This document shows positions 1-9,203 of a stretch of DNA of 64,000 bases, in pieces. Source of the DNA: Gracilimonas sp. (GTDB taxonomy: Bacteria > Bacteroidota > Rhodothermia > Balneolales > Balneolaceae). Location of the stretch: positions 41,699 to 105,698 of the forward strand of contig JAKURD010000010.1 of the NCBI GenBank assembly GCA_022450045.1, read 5' to 3'. Every line of letters starts with the position of its first letter. Positions within the stretch are counted from its first letter, which is position 1. Below the pieces are notes generated by a model, which had not been told where the DNA came from, made no database searches, and saw only the letters and a program-made list of their open reading frames with translations. Both the position numbers and the translations under genes were made by a program.

Positions 1-2702
1 AAGGTATATTTTTCATCCCAATATCCGCCCAGTGGATAGCCTTCAACGTGGCGCTGAACACTGCTGATGATAACAGGCTCAATTCCATTTCCTAACTCCT
101 TGAGTTCGTTATTTATCAATGATCCTACAATATCGAAGTCGAAATAAGCAGTTTCATTTTGAAGTACGGTGGTACTTAAAGAAAGCTCAAAGCCAGTATT
201 GGCAACAGAACCGAGATTCTCAAATCGGCCGCCTCCTGCGCCAAGCGAAGGAGGAAGCTGCCTGAATATCAGGGCATCCTGAGTTTGCTTGTTAAAATAG
301 GTAGCTTCAAGAGCAACACGGTCTGAAAGCATGGTTGCATCCATACCGATTTCAAATTCTCCTGAACGCTCTGGTTTAAGATCAGAATTACCGACCCCGC
401 CAAAGGTTACCCCGGTTACACTTTCCCCATTAACTGTAGCTGCAACAGGGATAAAAAACCTCAAGGCATCGTTTGTGCCCGGCTGTACTCCTGATTCGCC
501 CCAAGCGCTTCGAAGGCGAAGTGAAGATAGCCAACGGCCTGTACTAAAAAATGACTCTTCCGAAATAAGCCAGGAAGCACTGATTTTGGGATAGAATACC
601 GCATTAAATTGGGCGCCAAAGGCGCTTCCACGGTCGGCCCGGACAGCACCGGTTACAAACAGTTTATCTTGAAAGCTAAGCCTTTCTTCTAAAAACACAC
701 CAACGGTACGTTGTTCGGTAGTTTGCTCGGTGCTTGTAGTATTTGCTGCACCTGCAATTGATTCACTTCCTGCTACTATCTGGCGGCCGGTAGCGAGCGT
801 TCCTCGAGTCAAATCCTGCAGATATTGAAATCCTACAGAAGTACGGGAAGATAAATTCTCAGATACTTCCTTACTATATGTTCCATTTGCATCCAAAGTG
901 TAGTTAAACACATCGAATCGATTGGATATACGTACTCCATCTTTAAAATCAAGAAAATCCGGTGCTGTTCCAGTCGGAAAAAATTGATTGTCCCAGCGGG
1001 AGGTATAATCCAGCCCACCCGACAACCGGAAATTCAGATTTTGGGAAGGAACCCACTCTGTTTCAAGCCCAGTGGTGAAACGATTGATCTGCTGGCGTGA
1101 ATCAACAGTGAACAATTGTGCGGGGGTAAATTCACCCCATCCGTTATTGATATCAGGTGTGGCCTGCCCGTTAAGGCCTTGTCCCAAAAGGCCAATAGAA
1201 AAAGTACCATTCATGGGGAGCTCCAAATTACTGTTTGTATATCCGGTATTTAGAGTAACCTTCAGGTCTTCGTTAATATAAGATTGAAAATTACCTCTTA
1301 AACTTGCCTTTTTAAGGTTGTTAACAGGAAGAGTTCCTTCATTGTCAGCATAATTCCCAGATATAAAGTAGTTCAGTGTTTCGCTTCCTCCAGATACACT
1401 TAAACCTAACCCATAGGTATTTCCTGTTCGGTAAGGGGAACTAACAGATTCGTTAAGTGGCTGATAGGAGCTAATGCTGCTCTGAGTACAGGTCCCTTCT
1501 GCTGCTTCGAAAGTAAAACAAGGATTACCTGATGCATCAACTGCACGAAAATTAGCAGGGTAGGTAGTCACATTATTTACGATCCCGGTTTCTGTAAAAG
1601 CAGCCCATCTTGGTTCACCAGATTGGCCTTTTTTTGTTGTAATACGAATAACCCCATTGGCGGCTACCGAACCATATAAGGTTGCCGCAGAGGGCCCCTT
1701 AATAACTTCGATAGATTCAATATTTTCCGGATTGAGGTCGCCTAACCGAGACGGTGCTTGTCCACCCGTTTCAAAAGAGATAGAGTTAGGGTCGTTGTTA
1801 ATTCTGACACCATCAACATAAATCACCGGTTCGTTAGAGAGTGAGGCACTATTCGAACCGCGAATTCTAATCCGGGTTCCCATTCCGGTAGCTCCGCCAC
1901 TATTTACAATTTGTACTCCTGCTGCCTGGCCTTGCAGCAATCCGGCAACATCACTAATAGGCCGCGTTTTAACATCATTAACGGCATCAATACGGGAAAT
2001 AGCGTTCCCAATTTCGACCTTTCTACGCACACCAGTTGCCGTTACAAATAATTCATCCATATCTAAAACGGAAGATTCTAGTTGAAAATTAACCGTTACT
2101 TCTCCCCCGGATACATTTACAGATTTACTTGTCGTTTTAAAACCCAGGAATTTTGCAGTAATTATGTATGATCCATCTGGAACATTATTGATAGAATAGT
2201 TACCATCGGCATTGGTAGAGGTACCGAGAATAGGGTCCGTTTCCTCAACAACAATATTTACACCCGCCAGTGGCTCCCCTGCTTTGGCATCGGTCACCTT
2301 ACCAGTAATACTCCCTTGAAATATTACAGGAACGGGTTTCTTTCTAATCACAATCTGCCCATTGGGCGATGCCACCATTTCTAACTTCGTATCTTTTAAT
2401 ACTTGTTCAAGAGCTTCTTTAGCGGTTATACCCTCCACAACCATAGTTATTTTTTGTACGGGTATGATTTTTTTATTGTAAGCCAGCCTTATGTTTCCTT
2501 TTTTAGCTATCATAAGAAGTGCTTTTTCGACAGGCACTTCTTTTAGGTCAAGCGAAATTTTTTGCTCATAAGGTGAATAATCCTGGTCATACCAAGACAG
2601 AGAAACAAACTGCCTGCTTTGGTCTTGTGCGTAAATGTTCGACACCATTAAAAGTACCAAACATGCCGGTAATAATAGAGTTAGTAGCTTTTGTTTTTTC
2701 AT
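1..2702 (-). CDS. SusC/RagA-type TonB-dependent receptor with STN domain (partial, C-terminus outside window)
   Basis: About 900 residues are visible and the frame is still open at the left edge, so the end of the barrel is missing. The protein starts with a lysine-rich signal peptide (ATG at 2700-2702, MKKQKLLTLL) ending near NIYAQ. Next come an STN (secretin/TonB N-terminal) domain at about residues 40-115, a CarboxypepD-reg-like domain (GKVTDAKAGEPLAGVNI) at about 125-200, a TonB plug with the typical IRIRGSNS and YVDGVRINND motifs, and the start of the beta-barrel. Proteins of this family import glycans, peptides or siderophores across the outer membrane; an STN domain is known to signal to a FecR anti-sigma factor. 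The fecR and ECF sigma genes directly upstream fit that. A SusD partner would lie beyond the left edge. The substrate cannot be read from the sequence. Confidence 0.93.
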   Translation of the reverse strand, partial: MKKQKLLTLLLPACLVLLMVSNIYAQDQSRQFVSLSWYDQDYSPYEQKISLDLKEVPVEKALLMIAKKGNIRLAYNKKIIPVQKITMVVEGITAKEALEQVLKDTKLEMVASPNGQIVIRKKPVPVIFQGSITGKVTDAKAGEPLAGVNIVVEETDPILGTSTNADGNYSINNVPDGSYIITAKFLGFKTTSKSVNVSGGEVTVNFQLESSVLDMDELFVTATGVRRKVEIGNAISRIDAVNDVKTRPISDVAGLLQGQAAGVQIVNSGGATGMGTRIRIRGSNSASLSNEPVIYVDGVRINNDPNSISFETGGQAPSRLGDLNPENIESIEVIKGPSAATLYGSVAANGVIRITTKKGQSGEPRWAAFTETGIVNNVTTYPANFRAVDASGNPCFTFEAAEGTCTQSSISSYQPLNESVSSPYRTGNTYGLGLSVSGGSETLNYFISGNYADNEGTLPVNNLKKASLRGNFQSYINEDLKVTLNTGYTNSNLELPMNGTFSIGLLGQGLNGQATPDINNGWGEFTPAQLFTVDSRQQINRFTTGLETEWVPSQNLNFRLSGGLDYTSRWDNQFFPTGTAPDFLDFKDGVRISNRFDVFNYTLDANGTYSKEVSENLSSRTSVGFQYLQDLTRGTLATGRQIVAGSESIAGAANTTSTEQTTEQRTVGVFLEERLSFQDKLFVTGAVRADRGSAFGAQFNAVFYPKISASWLISEESFFSTGRWLSSLRLRSAWGESGVQPGTNDALRFFIPVAATVNGESVTGVTFGGVGNSDLKPERSGEFEIGMDATMLSDRVALEATYFNKQTQDALIFRQLPPSLGAGGGRFENLGSVANTGFELSLSTTVLQNETAYFDFDIVGSLINNELKELGNGIEPVIISSVQRHVEGYPLGGYWDEKYT

Positions 2703-2739
2703 AGGTATATTATTGACAGGTTTCTATTACTGTTATCAA

Positions 2740-3783
2740 TTATTGTTTAAAGGTGAAAGAGCCATCATGTTTCACATAGGTCAGGTCAAGGGACATTGCT
2801 ATAGCGTCAAGCACCTCTTCCAACGGCTGTCGTTGGCTGAACGTAGCAGTAAGCTTACGCTCTCTAATGTTAGCACCTTCGACATTAAAGGTTAGATCAT
2901 ACCATCTTTCCAGCCTGGTTACTACTTTGCTAAGTGGCTGGTTTTCAAAAATCAATTTTCCGCTCATCCATCCTATATAGGCATTTACATCTACCTTTTT
3001 AGTAGTTAATATTTGATCGGAGGAAGTATAGCTGCCAAGCTCGCCAGGTTTCAATAGAATTTGTCTATTTGTTCTTTCGGCTCTTAATTCGACGCTTCCT
3101 TCAACTACAACTACCTGCACTTTTTCGTCATCAGGATAGGAAACAATATTAAATTGCGTTCCCAGTACTTCCGTAGTGGTTTCATTTACATGAACTCTAA
3201 AGGGATGATCTGGGTCCACTGTTACATCAAAAAATGCTTCTCCTTCTAAAAAAACTTCTCTTGAGCCGGATATATACTCACTTGAAAGCCGGATTTTACT
3301 TTCCGGGGCCAGTGTAATTTCAGTACCGTCACTCAAATGGAATTTTTTGTGTTCTCCCTTCCTGGCAATAAATTCTTTTAGCTGTTGTTGGTTCTGAACT
3401 TGTTCACCTGCGGTATGCTCTGAAAATTGATAAAACAGGATACCCGTAATAGCACTAATCAAAAGAATAGCAGCAATTCTGGCTATATAATTTATAGAAA
3501 AACCGGTATTTCGATTTTTCTTTTTATTGAATGTGTAAGAACTATTAATAGACCGCACATTTTCGGGGGCATTGAGTTTTTGAAGAACATTATTCCATGC
3601 TTTATTAGTATCCCATTTACCCGTTCGGCTAACCGATAGCTCCCATGCCTTCCGAACTTCATTTACGGTATTTTTGAAATCTTCGTCAGATAACATCTTG
3701 TTTTCTACGGTCTTTTTTTTCTCAATACTGCAATTTCCGGTAACGTATTTAGCAACTTCAATCCACTCATTATTCTTTAGCAT
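2740..3783 (-). CDS. FecR-family anti-sigma factor
   Basis: The 347-aa protein has a cytoplasmic N-terminal part of about 98 residues, one transmembrane helix near residues 99-119, a periplasmic FecR domain at about 130-240 (SDGTEITLAPESKIRLSS, GEAFFDVT) and a C-terminal DUF4974 domain at about 275-345 (FENQPLSKVVTRLERWYD). This is the standard Bacteroidota FecR layout. By family knowledge it senses the STN domain of a TonB receptor and holds an ECF sigma factor at the membrane. It lies 37 bp upstream of the SusC-type gene on the same strand. The sigma gene is about 670 bp further upstream, an unusually long gap that holds a MITE-like element. The ATG at 3783 is well supported. Confidence 0.93.
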   Translation of the reverse strand: MLKNNEWIEVAKYVTGNCSIEKKKTVENKMLSDEDFKNTVNEVRKAWELSVSRTGKWDTNKAWNNVLQKLNAPENVRSINSSYTFNKKKNRNTGFSINYIARIAAILLISAITGILFYQFSEHTAGEQVQNQQQLKEFIARKGEHKKFHLSDGTEITLAPESKIRLSSEYISGSREVFLEGEAFFDVTVDPDHPFRVHVNETTTEVLGTQFNIVSYPDDEKVQVVVVEGSVELRAERTNRQILLKPGELGSYTSSDQILTTKKVDVNAYIGWMSGKLIFENQPLSKVVTRLERWYDLTFNVEGANIRERKLTATFSQRQPLEEVLDAIAMSLDLTYVKHDGSFTFKQ

Positions 3784-3971
3784 GCAACAATTTCAGTAAT
3801 TTTAATGGTCGTCTCACTAACTAATACAACTGAATAAGGTGGCACCCTTACAAAAATATTTTTTTCTATGTTGATTTGTTACGGGGAGTGAATATCTAAT
3901 CGATAAATATAAATTGCCGAAAGGCAGACTAAGTATTTCCGCCGTAATAGCTGGCGAACAGATTTATTCTT

Positions 3972-4106
3972 ATGGCAAAATCAAAAAAAGATATTGAGCG
4001 AATGCACTATTGGAAGGTTATACGCGAAATGAATTTCCCTGCGGATATAATTTGGTTTTTATACAGAAATTGGCTTGGAGCCAAATTTTTAATCAACAGA
4101 AGTTGA
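3972..4106 (+). CDS. Possible small protein, 44 aa, unknown
   Basis: A short ORF starts ATG GCA AAA TCA and ends TGA, giving a 44-residue peptide that is basic at its start (MAKSKKDIERMHYW) and aromatic later (DIIWFLYRNW). There is no strong ribosome binding site, and the ORF lies in the gap between the sigma-factor and fecR genes on the opposite strand. I do not recognise the sequence. The composition is protein-like, but a chance ORF or the remnant of a lost gene is equally possible. Confidence 0.22.
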   Translation: MAKSKKDIERMHYWKVIREMNFPADIIWFLYRNWLGAKFLINRS

Positions 4107-4158
4107 GCAGACTTTGCCAGTAATACCAACTGGATGGGAGCAGTTGCAGTTTAGATTA

Positions 4159-4349
4159 ACGTGAATTCGAGATAAAGACCATCGCTTGAATACGTTGAGA
4201 GGGCATTTCGCAGCGAATGCCTATAATCCTGGGGTTGGTCAGGTATCGAATACGGAATGAATGGCCATCATTAGATTCCCATTTCCACGGGAATGACTAC
4301 AAAAATCAATTTTTATCCTTTTAACTTAGTTCTTATCTCGAACTCACGT
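4159..4349. mobile_element. MITE-like element, 191 bp, with terminal inverted repeats and 7-bp target duplication
   Basis: The left end reads ACGTGAATTCGAGATAA and the right end, on the other strand, ACGTGAGTTCGAGATAA: 16 of 17 bases match. The element is flanked on both sides by the same 7 bases, TAGATTA (4152-4158 and 4350-4356), which looks like a target-site duplication. It contains no ORF of note. A longer relative lies at 47108-47471. The size, paired ends and duplication fit a non-autonomous transposable element moved by a transposase encoded elsewhere. It sits between the ECF sigma and fecR genes. Confidence 0.72.
4275..4294. repeat. ATTCCC-N8-GGGAAT palindrome (dRS3-like)
   Basis: The 20 bases have 6-bp inverted ends ATTCCC and GGGAAT with an 8-bp core. 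This is the same outline as the dRS3 repeat of Neisseria and similar dispersed repeats of other bacteria. Here it lies inside the MITE-like element. Similarity of outline is seen; common origin is not shown. Confidence 0.5.
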
Positions 4350-4456
4350 TAGATTAATAAAAACATTCCCTTATTGCCAATAATAACCAAATAAGAGAGG
4401 CCATACAATAGACTAAGGTGTGACTTGGTTTTGGTTGGTTATGGTTCTGCGTAGAA

Positions 4457-5005
4457 TTAGTCGAGTTTTTGTTTTAGATAACTTCTAAGGTGTTTTAAAG
4501 ATCGACCCATTTGTGTTTCAACAGTTTTAATCGAGATGTCAAGTGTCTTAGAAATTTCCATATACGTTAGCCCGTGATTGCGACTCAGTTCATAAATGGC
4601 ACGGCGCTTCTCGGGAAGCTGATGAATGGCTTCTTGCACCCATTTTATTACTTGTTCCGGGTCAGTCTCTTTTATTGCAGGCGGGTTAAAGCTGGTGGTT
4701 GAATGGGTGGCTTTCTTTTGCTTCCACTCTTCCACAATCTGCTTGTGTTTTAAATAATTTAACGACTGATTTCTAACGGCTTTATATAAGTAAGATTTGA
4801 TTAATCCGTTAGGATGCCAGTCCTCTCTTTTCTCCCATATATTTACAAAAACTTCTTGTACTTGGTCTTCAGCAATAGCGGAACTTTTAACAAACTTGAA
4901 TGCATAATCACAGAGAGGAGCATAAAAATTTCTAAACAAGATCTCAAACGAGGCTCCATCACCTTCGCGAATTTTTTTGATTAATATATCGTCAGATATT
5001 TGCAT
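4457..5005 (-). CDS. ECF-type RNA polymerase sigma-70 factor
   Basis: The 182-aa protein has region 2 near residues 20-85 (FEILFRNFYAPLCDYAFKFV, then DQVQEVFVNIWEKR) and region 4 near 120-175 (QLPEKRRAIYELSRNHGLTY, then SIKTVETQMGRSLKHLR). This matches the Bacteroidota RpoE/FecI-like ECF group that works with FecR and SusC-type receptors. The frame is also open to an upstream TTG, but the ATG at 5005 has AAGGA 11 bases ahead, so I start there. It is predicted to direct transcription of the neighbouring receptor operon and to be released by FecR when ligand binds the STN receptor. Confidence 0.92.
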   Translation of the reverse strand: MQISDDILIKKIREGDGASFEILFRNFYAPLCDYAFKFVKSSAIAEDQVQEVFVNIWEKREDWHPNGLIKSYLYKAVRNQSLNYLKHKQIVEEWKQKKATHSTTSFNPPAIKETDPEQVIKWVQEAIHQLPEKRRAIYELSRNHGLTYMEISKTLDISIKTVETQMGRSLKHLRSYLKQKLD

Positions 5006-5189
5006 AGGAAATAAGTTCCTTAACAAAGACTTACGGGCATTTCACTAACTGATGCCATCATTTCCATTATATTTTTCTAAAAGGTTATGACAGGACTGTT
5101 CAGTCTTGCAACAATTTTTTTGCAATAACTATAAAAGGCTTATTACCCTATTTTTTTTGAGCTTTTATAACAAGAATGGACGGGTTTTT

Positions 5190-6356
5190 CTATAGTTGTG
5201 TTAGGCTCATCTTTTGAAGTGCAAGAGTTCCACTTCCTTCTACTTTGAGGCCTACACTACCCGCTTTAGGTGCATCGCCATGGCCATGAACAACCATTTC
5301 TTTGTTGATATATCCGCGGAAGTGCGTTCCATTCCCTACTACCCGAACAAACATTGACTTTGAAACATCTGTGGTTCCTTCTTCAAATATTTCTTCTTCT
5401 CCGTTAACTAAACGCCCTTGTTTCACGGTGCCATCAGAAGCAACGGATACAAAATCAAAATTAGACTCGTCCTGCACATTATTTGTTAACATTACCATTC
5501 CATCAAGAGCTGAGATGTCCACATAATAATCGACTTGTACAGTTTTGTAAGATTCGTGTCCTACAAAGAAACCATTTAAATTATCTCCGCTAAAGGAAAG
5601 AATATAATTGCCATTATTAGTTTGTACTGTTTCGGCATTTACCTCTTCTAAACTTCCTGTTAGCCAATGGAAATTACTCTTCAAATCTGAAATAGCATTC
5701 ATATCTATGTCCCATTCCCAATTTCCATTACCTGTAATTTTAAAGGCTGTAGCCCCCCCCATCGAACTCTCATCATGGCTTTCTCCTGCGGCTTCTGAAT
5801 GTTCTTCCATTCCTTCATCATGATCGTCCGCAGCCTCACTGGATTCATCATGATCTGTTTCATGATCGTGCTGTACCGGATTTTCGATATCAACATTTTG
5901 GACTCCAACTCCGTACTTAAAAACCATTTTTGCTCCATTATCTCCTGTCTGGAAAAGCATGAATAAACCTGCAAGGGAAAGTGCAAAAAATCCAATATGA
6001 TATTTCAAACGATGCTCTTCACGTCCTTTCCATGTTGCCAAAAGCCGTGCAACGGCATAAATTCCATAAAACCATACCGTGTAAAGTGCCCAGTCGGCAT
6101 GTGTTGTAAGCACAGATTGTGCTTCGGCAGGTAAGAAAACGCTATCAGCCGCTGCTTTACCGGTAAAATAAACACCTACGGCTATAGCTGCTCCTACGGC
6201 ATATAGAAAAGCAGTGGCCTCCTCTGTCCACCATTTCTTCTTCTTCGGAAGAAAGAAAGAGACAAAATCAAAAAAAATGGCAATAGCTAAGATAGCCACC
6301 GGAAAGTGTACCACCAGCGGATGTATGTTGGGTGCCCATTCGGGAATCAAATTCAT
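5190..6356 (-). CDS. DUF2231 membrane protein with acidic His-rich linker and C-terminal LamG-like domain
   Basis: The 388-aa protein begins with a DUF2231 module of four membrane helices (about residues 1-150; HPLVVHFPVAILAIAIFFDF). A strongly acidic, His-containing linker follows at about 160-205 (HDHETDHDESSEAADDHDE) and then a soluble beta-rich domain at about 210-385 resembling LamG/DUF1080-like jelly rolls. The ATG at 6356 is preceded by GAGGATT at good spacing; a TTG 12 bases upstream is less likely. DUF2231 proteins are often linked to metal or haem-containing membrane proteins but have no firm function. The linker may bind metal. The gene follows a TonB receptor and has its own TTTAAGG direct repeat upstream, shared with copA. 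A run of eight C lies in the linker coding region. Confidence 0.8.
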   Translation of the reverse strand: MNLIPEWAPNIHPLVVHFPVAILAIAIFFDFVSFFLPKKKKWWTEEATAFLYAVGAAIAVGVYFTGKAAADSVFLPAEAQSVLTTHADWALYTVWFYGIYAVARLLATWKGREEHRLKYHIGFFALSLAGLFMLFQTGDNGAKMVFKYGVGVQNVDIENPVQHDHETDHDESSEAADDHDEGMEEHSEAAGESHDESSMGGATAFKITGNGNWEWDIDMNAISDLKSNFHWLTGSLEEVNAETVQTNNGNYILSFSGDNLNGFFVGHESYKTVQVDYYVDISALDGMVMLTNNVQDESNFDFVSVASDGTVKQGRLVNGEEEIFEEGTTDVSKSMFVRVVGNGTHFRGYINKEMVVHGHGDAPKAGSVGLKVEGSGTLALQKMSLTQL

Positions 6357-6432
6357 AATAATCCTCAATTATTTGGTTTTTAAATAATGATTTAATAAAA
6401 CAGCCTGCGAAATTTAGAAGGTAATCAACCAA

Positions 6433-6450
6433 CCTTAAATTAAACTTAAA
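6433..6450 (-). promoter_or_regulatory. Direct-repeat operator TTTAAG(T/G)-N4-TTTAAGG upstream of DUF2231 gene
   Basis: On the plus strand this reads CCTTAAATTAAACTTAAA, so on the minus strand it is two 7-mers, TTTAAGT and TTTAAGG, with 4 bases between. A 7-4-7 direct repeat with an 11-bp period is the known binding geometry of OmpR/PhoB-type regulators. The same 18 bases occur upstream of copA (12461-12478). The site lies about 77 bp upstream of the start codon, suitable for activation. Confidence 0.62.
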
Positions 6451-6504
6451 TTAAATTTTTGGATCACTTTATGGTGTAATCTATCCGAGAGGCAATAGAG
6501 CAAA

Positions 6505-6521
6505 GTAGCAGCGGGCTGCTA
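6505..6521 (-). terminator. Weak hairpin after TonB receptor gene
   Basis: TAGCAGC pairs with GCTGCTA over a very short loop, 30 to 50 bases past the receptor stop codon on the minus strand, followed by only a short T tract. It may be a weak terminator separating the receptor from the DUF2231 promoter. Confidence 0.3.
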
Positions 6522-6552
6522 TCTCTCATCCTACTTAAAGTGAGCCCCCGTT

Positions 6553-8772
6553 CTACTCGGCAATGGTAAACGGAATGTTGATTTTCAGCTTTATATTTCG
6601 CCCGGGATTAAGGGCATACTCCTTATATCGACTCAAATGTGATCGATAGGCCTTGTTAAACAGGTTTTCAGCCTGAAGGATTATATTCAGTTTTTTAGAG
6701 CCTATCTGAAATTTACTCCCCATACTCAGGTCTACAAGAGTGTAGCCGCCGGTTGGGGTTTCAAATCCAGCTATTCGGTCTTGTTTGGCTAAAATATAGG
6801 TATCTACCGAAACGTATGGCTCGTAAATAAGTCCCAGTTTAGGCCTGGTAAGCTTTGCTCCCAGTTTCAGTTGGTCTGCAGGCATCAAGGGCAAAGGGGT
6901 GTCAATACGCTGGTTCGTGCCTCTTACAATGCTGTACCCTCCGGACAAAATTAACCACGAGAATGTCTGAGCTTGCAATGAATATTCCAATCCGTAGATA
7001 CGGGCGTTGGCCTGTTCATATTGATACTTTCTAAAACCGGATTCGGGATCAAATTCACTGGTTGGATTTGGGAATATGTAATTGTTGAGTCGGTTATTAT
7101 AGATCGATAGTTCGCTCTGAAAAGCTCCGGAAATATATTTGGCTGAAGCATCGATATTAAAGGAAGATTCCGGGTCCATGCTGCTATCCCCGATTTCAAA
7201 GCGCGCAGTCCCTTCGTGAACTCCGTCAACATATAGCTCGAACGCGGTTGGCGCCCTCCATGCACGCCCAACATTTACAGAAAGAGCAACCGGGTTGGAA
7301 ACCCGCCAAACGCCACCGATGTTTCCGCTGAAGGCGTTATAATTTTTGTTTTGTGCCTCGACGCCAAGCTCCGGGGTAGTACCAATATTCAGCGTTCGCC
7401 TGTCGAACCGTAGCCCGGCTGAAAAATTAAAAGGATCCAGCTTCAGCTCCTCATAGATAAAGCCGGCAACATTATAGAGTACGTATTCAGGGATAAGTTT
7501 TTCTTCGGCAAGCGTCTGATTCCGTTGTGCCATGCCGGAAATACCAAAAGTACCGAACAAATTGCCCACGGGTTTGTGGTGTATTTTTATATCGGTTGTA
7601 CCTGTTTTAAGCAGCAGATTTAGCTCCGGATCGGTTGCATCTTTTACTTCAAACTCCTTGCGGTTATTATTTTGATAGGCCGTTTGGGCTTCCAGCCTAA
7701 ATCCAGAAAAGTGTATATCCAGGTCCGATTGAAGCCGGTCATGAACAACCGTTTGATAGGGGGTTGCTTCCAGATCTTCAGCCGGATCTTCAAAAATTTC
7801 AAGCCGCTGATCTACCCGTGAATAGTCGAGGGTAAACTCGCCCCAGTTCTGTTTAGTGCCCAACATGAAACTCCCGTTTGTTTCTTCCATGGCCGTATTT
7901 TCCAGCGTTTCTCGTGCTGTTTCAACATTGCCCGAATTTCGTTTGGTAAACGAACCGCGATACCCCACTGTACCCTGAGCCCCGGACAGGGACATGGAGC
8001 TGCCCAGTAAATTGTTATTTGAATATCCACTTACGTTCATGCGTCCTGCTACAACAGGATCGCTCTCGGTAGTTGGCAATCCCGGTTTAATTACGTTTAT
8101 GACCCCTCCCAAAGCATCCGAGCCATATAAAACACTACCGGGCCCTTTTACTACTTCAATGCGTTCGGCACTATACGTATCAATTTCAGGAGAATGTTCA
8201 TCACCCCACTGCTGACCTTCCTGCCTAACTCCATTCACCACAACTAAAACACGTTGTGAGCTTAATCCCCTTATGACCGGTTTGGCAATACCGTTGCCGG
8301 TGGTGTACGTACTGATCCCCGGAATATCTTCCAGAGACTCCATAATGGCATCACCCCGGTTCCTGAACAACTGCTCTTCATCCAGCGAGGCGATGGACTG
8401 AGACGAACTGAGAGCATCGCTGGGCTGTGGGCTGGAAGTGACCGTTATGGAGGGCAGGTCCAGCGAGGTTTCTTCCATTACGATCCGGAGAGAATCTTCA
8501 TTTTTAGAAAAATTAATCTGACGAGTTTCGGTTCGGTATCCTAAAAATGAAAATTGAACTGCATAGATACCCTGGGGTAGATTAGTTAACCGGAAGTTGC
8601 CATTTATATCGGTTGTTGCACCCTTATGAATAGCCGGAATGTGAACCTGTATACCTGGCAGTGGAGTATTCGTTTCATCATAAACAGCCCCGGTTAATGT
8701 TTGGGCTTTCAGGCTGCTGGTTAGTAAAAACAGTAACAGGAAATAGAATAATAACATAAAAGAAGATTTCAT
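6553..8772 (-). CDS. TonB-dependent outer-membrane receptor, metal-uptake type
   Basis: The 739-aa protein has a signal peptide, a CarboxypepD-reg-like domain (about residues 25-110), a plug domain (about 120-230; VIRGLSSQRVLVVVNGVRQE, then GPGSVLYGSDALGGVINVI) and a 22-strand-type barrel ending in a short aromatic-poor tail (INIPFTIAE). The plug stretch GDEHSPEID next to the VVKGPGS motif resembles ZnuD-like and other metal-linked receptors, so zinc or copper are candidate cargoes; this is inference. It lies 113 bp downstream of a small HTHH/CPIC protein and upstream of the DUF2231 gene, all on the minus strand within the copper region. Confidence 0.9.
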   Translation of the reverse strand: MKSSFMLLFYFLLLFLLTSSLKAQTLTGAVYDETNTPLPGIQVHIPAIHKGATTDINGNFRLTNLPQGIYAVQFSFLGYRTETRQINFSKNEDSLRIVMEETSLDLPSITVTSSPQPSDALSSSQSIASLDEEQLFRNRGDAIMESLEDIPGISTYTTGNGIAKPVIRGLSSQRVLVVVNGVRQEGQQWGDEHSPEIDTYSAERIEVVKGPGSVLYGSDALGGVINVIKPGLPTTESDPVVAGRMNVSGYSNNNLLGSSMSLSGAQGTVGYRGSFTKRNSGNVETARETLENTAMEETNGSFMLGTKQNWGEFTLDYSRVDQRLEIFEDPAEDLEATPYQTVVHDRLQSDLDIHFSGFRLEAQTAYQNNNRKEFEVKDATDPELNLLLKTGTTDIKIHHKPVGNLFGTFGISGMAQRNQTLAEEKLIPEYVLYNVAGFIYEELKLDPFNFSAGLRFDRRTLNIGTTPELGVEAQNKNYNAFSGNIGGVWRVSNPVALSVNVGRAWRAPTAFELYVDGVHEGTARFEIGDSSMDPESSFNIDASAKYISGAFQSELSIYNNRLNNYIFPNPTSEFDPESGFRKYQYEQANARIYGLEYSLQAQTFSWLILSGGYSIVRGTNQRIDTPLPLMPADQLKLGAKLTRPKLGLIYEPYVSVDTYILAKQDRIAGFETPTGGYTLVDLSMGSKFQIGSKKLNIILQAENLFNKAYRSHLSRYKEYALNPGRNIKLKINIPFTIAE

Positions 8773-8885
8773 GGCTCCAAGCTGATTTTAAAATGAATAG
8801 ATCAATTTATTTATTTAAATAAGACGCAAGATGAAGGAAATATCACTTCGCGTTTATAAATAGATAATTTTGTTAAAGACGGGAG

Positions 8886-9203
8886 TTAGCTTGAAGCAGG
8901 TGGAGCTCGACCTAAAATTGAAGAAAAAGATGAAGGTAAAAAAGTAAATGATCCCGTAACCGGAACAAGAAAAGATTCGGCCATGATCTGTTTAAAAGAA
9001 ATGCCCTGAATGGGATTAGCATTAAACAAGTAGCCACAAATAGGGCACTGGGCAGCATCATTTGCTATATAATGGCCGGTATCTGCAAACTTTTGAGGGG
9101 AGTTCCATTGAATATTATGGTGCGTATGAAATGTAGAAACAGCCATGCTCATACTAATGAGCACTATAAAAATGCAATTAAGGCAAATATATAGTCTTCG
9201 CAT
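8886..9203 (-). CDS. Small exported protein with HTHH and CPIC motifs
   Basis: The 105-aa protein has an N-terminal hydrophobic segment (residues 8-24), then HTHHN near residue 27 and CPICGYLFNANP near residue 55, followed by a second weakly hydrophobic part. Histidine plus a CxxC pair suggests zinc or copper binding in the periplasm. Small proteins of this kind commonly stand just upstream of metal TonB receptors in Bacteroidota-like genomes and recall DUF2946, but I cannot assign a family with certainty. It is followed by the TonB receptor on the same strand. Confidence 0.7.
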   Translation of the reverse strand: MRRLYICLNCIFIVLISMSMAVSTFHTHHNIQWNSPQKFADTGHYIANDAAQCPICGYLFNANPIQGISFKQIMAESFLVPVTGSFTFLPSSFSSILGRAPPASS

